From: Bolinopsis microptera
Lineage: Eukaryota; Ctenophora; Tentaculata; Lobata; Bolinopsidae
Assembly: GCF_026151205.1 (NCBI RefSeq)
Contig: NC_087078.1
Coordinates: forward strand, 19,394,265 to 19,458,264
Length of the DNA: 64,000 nucleotides
Direction: 5' to 3'
In this document: one piece after another, positions 35,168 through 47,200 of the stretch
Position numbering within the stretch: position 1 is the first letter of the stretch
Layout: each line of letters opens with the position of its first letter
Program-made: the position numbers and the translations under genes
The notes under the pieces: generated by a model
Told to the model about the DNA's origin: nothing
Seen by the model: only the letters and a program-made list of their open reading frames with translations
The model's database searches: none

Positions 35168-38100
35168 CTATCAAATAGTTTAGTCACTTCAAGTAACAAA
35201 AGACTTTTTAGGATGCAAGCTAAAACAAAACGGCGATCATTCTCAAATCTCAACAGAAAAAAAATGTAGGTACTGAAGTTTTTTAGAAAACATAGATCGA
35301 TGCATCAATATCATATGTTTTTAATTTACTTCAATAAAATACTTACTGATTGCATTGATTATCAACAAATAAAATGCTTCATTGTTAACTCTGTCACTTG
35401 TGGACTGCAACCTCGTTTCAGTTATTTCTCCATTTATCTAAATAAGATGGTGGGTTTTTACTATGTACCCAACACCATAGGTGCAGATTTCGTTTTGAGG
35501 TGAACTTTTAAGTTCCTGAGAAATTTTCTTAAGTTTGCTTTTTTTCCCTCCTCGGGCACATTCGTAACCTACGGGCCAGGTAAACCTAAACTACATATTG
35601 ACCGTTATGTACGTCGGTATCTGTTGAGGAGCCAAATCATCTGAAAAGCCCTTAACCTATATTTTGCTCAGGCACGTAGCCAGGATTTTTCTTTGGGGGG
35701 GGGGCTGTCGGCAAGCGAAGCTGCAAGCTGTGGCAGGGGTCTGGGGGCGCGGCCCCCAGCGGGGTCCAGGTAAGGGGCGGACCACATTGGCGGGGGCTGG
35801 GGGGCGCAGCCCCCCGGAAAAATTTTGCGAAATAGGGTGTTTTAGGCTAAATTGAAAGTTTAATGAATTTACAAAAATGTATGGTTTGGCATAATCATTG
35901 CCTACAATCCTGACCTGAGTAATTTACCCCTTTGAGACTTTATTTTGGGTTGAAAATTAAGTTTATCGAGAGGAAGTGAAAAATCTCTGGTTCAAATTTG
36001 GATTTGAAGCCATGTTTAATTTTTTCTGTTGAGGTCAATTTTTTGCGCAGAAAGCGTTCGATTTTAGGGGAAAAATGTATGTTTGCTTTTAATTTTTATG
36101 GTGCCGACGGCACCTGAAATCGACGAAATCTGCAGGGGTACCCAACACCTAATTGATAATTTAGCAAATACTTAAATGTAACGAAGCACTCCTTCACTGC
36201 CCATCAGTTGTGAGCATATACTACGGATATAGTTTGTTGTAAAAGTAAAGTAAAGTAAAGTAAAGTAAAATAAAGTAAAATTTATGACATCACATCATCA
36301 CACATGTCAACAAAATATCATCGCACTATATGAAAAAATATTATAAATATTTCCCCACCAACATAAATTACTGACAGACTGTCAAAGTTTCCCTGGCTCT
36401 CTCCATGGCTCTCTCCTCGGTTCACAGTTGAATCACCCAAATAATCGGAAAACCGTTATTCAGGGTCTGCTTTCTCCAAGATCAGGGTATGTTTTCCATT
36501 CTTAATCTACTTAACAACTCAATAGTTTAAGTCACCATATGCATACCTGTTGTAAATTCTTGAGAAATGGAACAACTTTTTAAGTATTTAAAATTGTTGC
36601 TTAAATCACATTTTTCTGTTTTCTTGAAAATTTGTTATTTTCTTGAAGTGGCCCTGCCAAAAAATTCTTCTTAGGGTACCCCTTCAGTGCATCTACATTG
36701 TAGTGGACTGCAAATGTAGTACTATAATATACTATCACTGCCAAAGATGAGTTTCAAAAAATGCTGGTCCAAAAATAAACCAATGTCAAAATTTGGAGCA
36801 AGAATTTCGATCACTCACTAAAATTACTTGTACACAGCTCAATACTAATTAAATTTCTAAGTGTGGAAACACATCGGAATAGTTCAAAATCTGTGAAATC
36901 TGTGTCAATAAATAATTTTGTTTCAAAGTTCAAACATAGAACATGTTTCTGGGGCAAAATTTGTATTGATCCCGTTTCTTAGGAAGAGCCAAAATTGTAA
37001 AAATAGTTGTGATATTCTGTATTAGTAAATGGTAAAGCGAATAGTTTTCTTTTGAGCAGAGAATAAAGACTGTATGGAATTTGAAGATTAGGTACCCCAA
37101 ACAGCGCAATAATACAAGTGAGATTGAATTAAGCTATTGTATCATTCATTGTCATCACTCCTGGAGTAATGGATATTATATGTTTATTTCAATAAATATG
37201 ATAATCAATAAATTAGAATAGAATCTAGTCTTCTTTTCAGCTCACTCTTCTGAAACCTCTTCCTCTACATTCTCAGCTATTGTATAGCATTTTTTGCGCT
37301 TTATTCGGAATGGAACTTAAAAGTTTCGTCATAACGCCAGCATTTCTAGATATTTTGGTCTTAAGCTATTTAATGTGCTGGCTCCAACTGAGTAAGAGTT
37401 TAGAGTTGAGTCAATTATGACACTTAAAAATGTTCACTTTTCACTAGTCGCTGTCCTTTTATATAATAATAATAATTCTATAATAATAATTATTATATAA
37501 TAATAATAATACTTTCAACACTACTATAAAACAAATAATTTGAGGAAACGATGTAACAGAGTCGATATATTTTAATGTTGCCATGGGGTGGCAAGTCCCC
37601 ATACATCGTGGTCCGGTAGTTTCATTGCGTCCTAATATATAATAATACTGATATCTGCCTTATCGGACATAATTGTCACGGACGTCGGACAAATTTTTCA
37701 CGGACATAATTATTCACGCTCATGACCGCCCAAAAATTTCCAAAAAATTGTGAAAACTTTTGGTGATTTACTTTTTTTGTGAACTCTAGAATTTGACTAT
37801 ATTTTTCCAATTGTCCTAGTATACTAATAAACTAATATAGTAATCGACTACATTGATTGACGGTGTCAACCCATCGAGATCGTTGCTCTACTCTGCGAAG
37901 CAGAGCAACGATCGACGAAGCAAGAATACTAGTTCAAGTTGCTAGAATGCTAGTTTGTGCGGCGCGTCGAAGCGGCGCAGTTCTCCAATCGACTACACAC
38001 ATATCTAGGCATATGTAGGGACACACACTTGACCATTGTTAATGATCTGACCCGGCGCGCGCTACTTCGTAGCTCTTGCCATCGGGCCAACATTTCGAGA

Positions 38101-38394
38101 AGAAAGCGGCGCGCGCTACTTCGAAGAAATTTAGACGAGTAACATCCGTCAAGACACACACACACTAAAATTATTGGAAACGATTACCGTTTCCACCGGT
38201 CATATCACGTGATCGAGACAGTTTTTCGCCAATTAAATATCTCGTCAGGCATCAGGGGAGCATTTTAATTCTATGTCATGGGGGTGATTCGGAATCAGCG
38301 TTCGAAAAAAACATCGATTGAAGTCGGATTCAACTGTCGGGGGCCCTTTTAGAACAATCTCGAAGACTGTACAGTGATTTAGCACGCTCGAAAT
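35168..38394. other. Intergenic/5' LAMP region with repeats
   Basis: The signal-peptide exon of the LAMP-like gene should lie here or beyond, but was not found. 35660-35850 is a GC-rich repeat end (GGCACGTAGCCAGGATTTTT, a G tract and GGGGGCGCAGCCCCC). AAGTA microsatellite is at 36240-36280; AT palindromes at 37460-37515. 38200-38385 repeats the GGGCCCTTTTAGAACAATCT foldback end seen at 25.1 kb. Confidence 0.5.
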
Positions 38395-40020
38395 TTGTCA
38401 TACCTTTTTGGAATGATTACTGATTAGTCAGATCAGTATCGCCTATGTGCCATATTTGATGGTGCGCGGCTTTTGGAGCAAAAGTAAGTGTAAATGTTGC
38501 GTTCACATAGCCATGTGTATACGCGTACTTCGTGACGCAAGGGAGAGGGCTCTGGTTTGTAGCGCGATGCGTTACTGGCTAGATCGGTGAGATGCGCTAC
38601 TGTGCCGTGCCGAGCTGCCATGAATTGACATCGTCAATTAAGGCTCTGTTTAGAGCAAAATGTTGCGTAATTTGACGAAATTCGTTGATTTTTGTCGTAT
38701 TATTCTGTAATATCTTTGGTTCCTTGAATGAGATCAGATCATTCTGAAAATTTGTGAAAACCTTCCAATAGGGCTTTTTTAATTACAACTGTCCAAAACA
38801 TTTGGTGGGTATCAAAGTTGATATAGTACTAAAAATGGAGCAAAATAAGCTGCTTTTAGAAAGGAAAAATATTGGATCAAGGGAAGATTACTCAATACGC
38901 ATTTGTTCCAAGAATTTTGTGCTGGCCGAAATTAGCGCTAAAAAACATTTTAACGAACGGATGTTACTCGTTTAAATTTCTTCGAAGTAGCGCGCACCGC
39001 TTTCTTCTCGAAATGTTAGGCCCGATGGCAAGTGCTACGATCAAGTAACGCGCGCCGGGCCGCGCCAGACCATTAACAATGGTCAAATTAACGGGTGATA
39101 CTCGTAAAATTATAAAATATCTGTTCCATATACAATATAGAGTCCAACTCGGCGCGCGACTGGTAGGTTGTAAACCTACAATGGTCAAAAAACATCATAC
39201 AGTCGGCACGCGCGGCTCACTGTCGATGGCGCATTACCTACTGTAATTTCGCTGCACGCAATCCTCTTTTATAATTACAAATTATGGGGTGGGGTTTCAC
39301 CTAACCATGTGCTTTCGCGCCACTGCAATCGCAAGGGCTCTTAACGGGTGATACTCGTAAAATATTTGTTCCAACTCGGCGCGCGTCCTGGTAGGTTATA
39401 AACCTACGAAAGGGCTCTGGATAGAGCAAGGGTGGGATAGTCTTAAAAAGCTCGAGCTTTTCTGTTTTCAGGGAATACTCCTTCGTGAAGGGAATATGAG
39501 ATCAGGTTACTGGGCGGCGCTCACAGTAGGTAGTGCGCCATCGACAGTGAGCCGCGCGTGCCGACTGTAGGATGGTTTTTTAGCGCTAATTTCGGCCAGC
39601 ACAATTTTTTCAAACAAATAGATATTAAGTATCCTTCCCGACCTACGATTGCAACAAAAATTGGTAAGCTTACTCATAGACTTACAAGGAAAGTGTCCGA
39701 AAAGTTTAAAGCATATCCAACCATCAGACATTATGTTACAGCTAAAAGCAGCGTATTTTGCCCCATTTTGATCACTATATCAACTCCAATATCCACCAAA
39801 TTTTTCGGACAGTTGTGAAAGCCCTATTGGAAGGTCGTCGCCAATTTTCAGAATGATCTCATTCAAGGAACTGAAGATATATCCAAATAATACGACAAAA
39901 ATCAACGAATTTGGTCAAATTTCGCGACTTTTACAGCTAATTTTACTCCAAAAGCCGCGCACCATCAAATATGGCACCTGGGCGAAACTCACTGATCTTT
40001 CTAAAAAGGTATGACAAATT
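38395..40020. mobile_element. 1.6-kb inverted-repeat element
   Basis: Left segments 38395-38475 and 38640-38850 recur inverted at 39780-40020 (CCATATTTGATGGTGCGCGG; AATCAACGAATTTGG region). The core 38930-39600 has a second inverted pair around GGCCGAAATTAGCGCTAAAA and GTGATACTCGTAAAAT motifs that also occur in the MITE at 13.3 kb. No transposase recognised. Confidence 0.75.
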
Positions 40021-41268
40021 TGGTATTGTGAAAATTCTCACTGTCTCTAGAAAACAATGGTAAAAAAATTTTTAAAATCCGAGCAAGTTTATTTTTATGA
40101 TGCACCCCCTACTCACAGCTCAGCCTGTCATTCCGCCGAATCTCTATTCGGTGTTTATGTACATTATACTTATAGCCTGGGTTCCCCAGGCTATAAGATG
40201 TGCTTTTGCGGGAGATATAGCGCGCGCCATTATTGATTATTATTTGAAAAATCCAATTTAAGATTCTACTTAAAGTAAACTTTCGAACAGTCGTTCTCTA
40301 CCCATGAATACAAATCTGGATAGTAATTCTATTCTTTGCACTTTGCGAATTTCGACTGTGTATAGTATTTAAGTAGGCTAATCCTGACCTTATTGCGAGT
40401 AATTTACACGGTTAATAAAGTAAAAATTGCATAGTTGGAAATCAACACACGGTTAGGATTTATAAGTTATTCACATTTCACAATATCTCTTAATCATGAA
40501 ACCTAAAGTTATACTTATAGTGCATAGTGAGACTTGTATAGTCATCGGCGATAGGGCAATACATTGAAACAAAAACATCTTTTAGTAGATTTTGTAAAAA
40601 AACAATCGAGAAAAAGAATGAACAACTAATGGACTCACTGATAATTAGCTACATATATTATACTCAGTAGCTTTGCCACTCATTTATTTGAGAGTGAATC
40701 GTGTAGTGGGTCTAAATTGTAAATATCATTAAGTGATGGTTTGAATAGCCCTCTGGCGTTGTTAGGGTTTCGTGTGACCGTTGACAACCCAAACGTCCTT
40801 AATCGGTCGACCAAAAGTGGAGACCAAAAAAGATTGCATCTGATGAATGTATTACATTCATTCAACTTAAAGTTGAATGAATATTTCTCTTCCGCAGTAA
40901 TCTAAACTCATTAATAATTTAAGGAAAATCGTTAATTTGTATTAACTGAATTGAGATCTGGAATCGAATTTCAGTATCTTCTAAGATAAAAGCTCATTTT
41001 CCGATATGTAGCTCAATTCAAGCAACCGTTGCTACAAGAAGTTTATCTCAAAATTAGGTACAACTTGTCTAATTCAATCAATACCATTCTAAATTCTAAT
41101 AAATTTCTGAAACTAAATCATAATTTCAAAATTATCAAAGGTTCTAATTTCATCTAGAAACATGTCACTGTATCTGTGTGCTACAGGTAGAAAAAAAAAC
41201 AAAAAAAAACAAGAAACATCACATTCAGGTGAGGTTAAACTATGTACAATATTGGACAGAATTCCAGG
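40021..41268. other. Intergenic 3' flank of UBE3B
   Basis: AT-rich, no exon recognised. UBE3B transcription ends into this stretch. Confidence 0.5.
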
Positions 41269-44200
41269 TCAACTCAACTCGAAGCCTGCCCCGCAGTTAA
41301 TAGCATATCTGAGTTTCTCCCGAAGCGTGGCCTTACTGCGATACACGGGTAGCTTCAACAAGTTGAAACATGTCGAGGAGGTGGGGAGGCGGCAGTTACC
41401 CGAACTGGAACCTTGTTGTAGTCCCAGGAAACTCTTGAATGAGCTCCGTAACGCTTGTCCTGAAGGTTAAGACGTTATAACTAAAGGTGTTTGGTGTACC
41501 CTGTTTTCAGGGTAACTAACAGTTGTTGTCGCGGTAAATAACAGTGGTTGTCATGGTAACTAACAGTGGTTGTCATGGTAAATAACAGTGGTTGTCATGG
41601 TAACTAACAGTGGTTGTCATGGTAAATAACAGTGGTTGTCGTGGTAAATAACAGTGGTTGTCGTGGTAAATAACAGTGGTTGTCATGGTAACTGACAGTG
41701 GTTGTCGTGGTAAATAACAGTGGTTGTCATGGTAACTAACAGTGGTTGTCATGGTAAATAACAGCAGTTGTCGTGGTAACTAACAGTGGTTGTCATGGTA
41801 ACTAACAGTGGTTGTCATGGTAAATAACAGCAGTTGTCGTGGTAACTAACAGTGGTTGTCATGGTAACTTACAGTGGTTGTCATGGTAACTAACAGTGGT
41901 TGTCATGGTAACTAACAGTGGTTGTCATGGTAACTAACAGTGGTTGTCATGGTAACTAACAGTGGTTGTCATGGTAACTAACAGCAGTTGTCATGGTAAC
42001 TAACAGTGGTTGTCATGGTAACTAACAGTGGTTGTCATGGTAACTAACAGTGGTTGTCATGGTAACTAACAGTGGTTGTCATGGTAACTAACAGTGGTTG
42101 TCATGGTAAATAACAGTGGTTGTCATGGTAAATAACAGTGGTTGTCATGGTAACTAACAGTGGTTGTCATGGTAACTAACAGTTGTGGTTGTCATGGTAA
42201 ATAACAGTTGTGGTTGCCATGGTTACTGACCTGGTGTCATATCTGTAGCTTCCTCGCTCTCGTCCACAGCTCTAATAGAAAAAGGAGGAGACATAGAAGA
42301 GAAACCCATGAGAGGAGGTCTACTGCAACTTGTCACAAACTTTAACAGTGCTGATTTCTCTTCTTCTGTGAACTCGTTCAGTGTTATATCCCAGAACCAT
42401 AGGATCACTCGATGGTTTCCGTGGTAACCGCCCAAATACCGTACATTCTTTTTCAAATCTGAGGATAACAGTAATTATTGTTTTGGTAACAGTGGTATTA
42501 TATTATATATCTCTCTCGTTAATTTGTACTTCACCATCAGAGTGGAATATAAACTTGACGATATTGATGTTCATGTAAATTGTACATAACAATATGAACT
42601 TCTGAAGTGAAAATAATTTTTTCACATTGTCAAATAATTTAAGTATCCCATAGTCTCAAATAATAAATTGGAGATGAAAAAATTCAACAGCAAGAAAGAA
42701 AAACCTGTTAAATCGATAGAAGAGCAGTCGCCAGAGATTAGTTTTTGTAACTCGGGTAGTGAAAACATTCTCAACCAATCGTCATTGACAATCCCTCTGA
42801 AGCCTGAACAATCAAATATTAGATAAGTTTTATCTAATCCCAAATCTAAAAAGAACAGCCTTCGTACAAATGTTAAGTTTATCAAGAATTTCAATTTATA
42901 TTTTTAGCGACGAAATAGAAATGCAACCATACAGCAACAAAAAAGCTGACCTCAAAATGTTTGATTTTTAGTACAATTCGTTTGTGATCACGAGCTTTTT
43001 TATGACCAGCTTTTTGCGGCTGTACTAAAGTCTAACATCAAATCATATAAATAACTAACCAGCGCAGAAGGCTTTAGTCTGTTTGTGTATCTGTGTATAC
43101 ATCTTATAGTGCGCTATCTGGTGAATATAGCTGATTCTATTGGTGCTGGTAACGGGGGTGAAGCTCCCGCCGGGCATTAGTTCCTCTGTTACTATCTTCC
43201 CGAACTCTTGCTCGTCAACCGAGAACGTTAGACCTGATGGAGGGGTTTCTAGTTAAGTCTTGATTCTTTTAGACTTATATTCAATTGCAAATGTTAACTT
43301 CAGCCCTTATTTGTGATTCTATCGCGCTATAACAAAAAACTAACCAAGATCCTGAATGTCTCCCTGGTAACTCTTGATAAACATGAGATTCTTATGAAGT
43401 TCTGAGTCTAAACTAGGCAGCTCGTCCAGGTAGCTGAACAAAGCGTTCTTGTTGTGGAGCAGTTGTCGGATGAAAAATGGAGCAAAACTAAGGTCAACAA
43501 CAATACCCTCGTACACTGCTTTAGCTATGATTCTTCCTGGAAAAGGAGGGTTCAGATAGTTAGCTTTGTGCCAGAGAAAATGGTTAAGACTTTGAGTTGG
43601 CGTATAATATCTGAATACTTGAGTTTATAACAACACCAAAACCTAAATATAGTCCTATTTTTATCTGGGGATATACATTATACATTATGTGTATACATTA
43701 TACAACCCACCAACATAATGGAACAAGTCAAGGTGTTCGTAGTGAACTTTGCTGAGGGGTGAGGGGTAAAGCCACTTATTCTCCTCCGTCACACTGAAGA
43801 GACCAAATGAGGGGTTCAGGGCGTGACGTATCGTCTCCTCTAGAAACTCTTTCAGAACACCGTCCTGATCTATACCTACTTCGTCTAGTCCTGTAGATAA
43901 GTGTGTTACAAGAGTCGGATAGGGGTTATTATGGGGGGAGTCCTGATCTATAACTACTTCGTCTAGTCCTGTAGATAAGTGTGTTACAAGAGTCGGATAG
44001 GGGTTATTATGGGGGGAGTCCTGATCTATAACTACTTCGTCTAGTCCTGTAGATAAGTGTGTTAGAAGAGTCGGATAGGGGTTATTATGGGGGGAGGAGG
44101 GGGTGGGGTAGAAGGGTGGGGTAGGTGGGTGTGGGGAGGGGGCGGGGGGAGGGGGGGGGTGGGGACATTGACTTGTGCTTACCAACATTATCGGAAATCA

Positions 44201-47200
44201 GGCAACATAAATGTTGTACATCAGTTCATTAATCTATATCTCGAAACTATAGATGTTTAAACGAGAAAGGAAGGTGACTGTAAATACCTAGCTCATTAAC
44301 GAACATAATCTTGACATGGTGCGTGAGAACGTCATCAGGTATTGACTTCATGTGTTGAAAACCGTCCTCAAACAGCCGTCTCCGGTGTATTTTAATTAGG
44401 ATTGTTTTACATTCCATTCCTCGTCGGTCTTCAGAGCGTTTCAGTGCTTTTTCCTGCGGTTCATTGAGCTTTAACAGCGAAATAAATGTTATTTAAGCAA
44501 AATCTGAGTTAATACTTGTATTAAACTCAGTGCTAATACTTAAATTCCTAGATTGTCGCATATTATTTCAGTTTAACACAAATTTCGAAACAGAAAAGAC
44601 TTGTAATGTCACCTGTTTGATAAGCCCCTGTAAGTACTCTAGTTTTTTCTTGTTCGGTAAAACCCAAGGTATAAAGTCTGTAATCTTGTGAGCGCGACCT
44701 TTTCCTGAAAATAAAATTCAGTAAACAAACTCAATAGTACAGTACTTGGAGATCTATTTATACAGCATCTATTTCTTACAGCAAGTATGCGAAAATAAAT
44801 CAGTCTAGGTGTTTAGTTTAAGCAACACCAGGCGAAGCACTTAGTCAACTATTTTTTGTTGTTGATATAGAGCAGCTTGCCACTTAGGTCCATGATAATT
44901 ATAAAACATAACGCCGGACTTCTAGGCAGTGTGCTTGGTTGTGGGACACACTCAACTAGGAAAGGTTGAGAAACCTGAAAACTCCCTGAAGAACTTGATT
45001 AACTATACTCATTAATGAGAATAACCTGCTTTGAGTTCAGCAATGATGGCAGCAGGAGATGCGTCCTTGGGGGTCCAGAATTTGGTGGCGGTGTAGCGCT
45101 TACGCTCATCTCGTTCGTGTAGGAGTATCAACAAACCATGGCAGGTGGATACGCGCTCTAAAACTGCGGGACAACAGTTGATCAGTGTGTTCGTACACAA
45201 CATACTCACTTATGAATTATGATCATTGAACATGAGTGTGAATAATTATGAGGTCGCTTGATTCAACGATGATCGAAAGAAATTATAATCTGTAGATTTT
45301 CAAGATTCTATCAATCGAGACATATGTTACGATTTTACTCAAAAGAACATACCAGTAGCATTCTTGAGTTCATCATAGTGGTTCCAGATGATGTTAAACA
45401 ACATACTGTTCACGAAATCCCCAATAGTACCGAGCTGCTTGAGAGAGAACGGTTGCTCCTGTTCGTAGATCTCGCTATCTGATAAGACCACAAAATATTG
45501 CCCGAAACAGGAACAAAACAGCAGCAACAGCGGCACAAAGGGGTCGGTGGTTTGTTCGGTGGCCATGTTCCTGGCTAGCGTCCTGCTAGACTGGGAGTGT
45601 TCCGTGTAGACCAGCTTCCAGAGGGAGGAGAGGAAGTCAGGGAAACAGCAGAGTGACATTAGGATGTCTGTTTTGTAGAGATGGAATGTTTTGATGACGA
45701 CGTTGTAGAGGGAGCAGACCGCGCTAACGTGGAGGAGTAGCCGGGATTCGCACTTGCCGGAGAAGAGCTGCTTCCAGGAGACCGCCCTGGTGGTGCCGAG
45801 CAACTTACTGCTCGTAGAGAACTCTGCTTCTAGCAAATCCTGCAAGTTATTTAGATTAGAGCACCTTACTGCTCGTAGAGAACTCTGCTTCTAGCAAATC
45901 CTGCAAGTTATTTAGATTAGAGCAACTTACTGCTCGTAGAGAACTCTGCTTCTAGCAAATCCTGCAAGTTATTTAGATTAGAGCAACTTACTGCTCGTAG
46001 AGAACTCTGCTTCTAGCAAATCCTGCAAGTTATTTAGATTAGAGCAACTTACTGCTCGTAGAGAACTCTGCTTCTAGCAAATCCTGCAAGTTATTTAGAT
46101 TAGAGCAACTTACTGCTCGTAGAGAACTCTGCTTCTAGCAAATCCTGCAAGTTATTTAGATTAGAGCAACTTACTGCTCGTAGAGAACTCTGCTTCTAGC
46201 AAATCCTGCAAGTTATTTAGATTAGAGCAACTTACTGCTCGTAGAGAACTCTGCTTCTAGCAAATCCTGCAAGTTATTTAGATTAGAGCAACTTACTGCT
46301 CGTAGAGAACTCTGCTTCTAGCAAATCCTGCAAGTTATTTAGATTAGAGCAACTTACTGCTCGTAGAGAACTCTGCTTCTAGCAAATCCTGCAAGTTATT
46401 TAGATTAGAGCAACTTACTGCTCGTAGAGAACTCTGCTTCTAGCAATTCCTGTCTAGTTATTTAGATTAGAGGCAACTTACTGCTCGTAGAGAACATTGC
46501 TTTCTAGCAAATCCTGCAAGTTATCTAGATTAGAGCAACTTACTGCTCGTAGAGAACGCTGCTTCTAGCAAAATCCCTGCAAGGTATTTAGATTAGAGCA
46601 ACTTACTGCTCGTAGAGAACTCTGCTTCTAGCAAATCCCTGCAAGTTTTTTAGATAGAGCAACTTACTGCTCGTAGTAGAAACTCTGCTTCTAGCTAATC
46701 CAGCAAGTTATTTAGAATTTAGACAAGCTTACTTGCTCGTAGAGGAACTCTCTGCTTCTAGCAAATCCGGCAAGTTATGTAGATTAGAGCAACTTACTGC
46801 TCGGAAGAGATCTCTGGCTTCTAGCAAAACTCTGGGGACTGGTTCTAGCAAATCCTGCAAGTATTTAGATTAGGAGCACCTACTGCCTCGTAGAGAACTC
46901 TGCTTCTAGCAAATCCTGCAAGTTATTTAGATTAGAGCCAACTTTCCTGCTCGTAGAGAACTCTGCATCCTAGCAAATCCTGCAAGTTATTTAGATTAGA
47001 GCAACTTACTGCTCGTAGAGAACTCTGCTTCTAGCAAATCCTGCAAGTTATTTAGATTAGAGCAACTTACTGCTCGTAGAGAACTCTGCTTCTAGCAAAT
47101 CCTGCAAGTTATTTAGATTAGAGCAACTTACTGCTCGTAGTAGAGAACTCTGCTTCTAGCAATCCTGCAAGTTATTTAGATTAGAGCAACTTACTGCTCG

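Noticed and set aside
43685-44188. 167-codon - strand frame starting in Pro-rich sequence
   Set aside because: Only 43711-43890 is real UBE3B exon 10; the rest is triplicated intron/exon junction and a G/C-rich tract.
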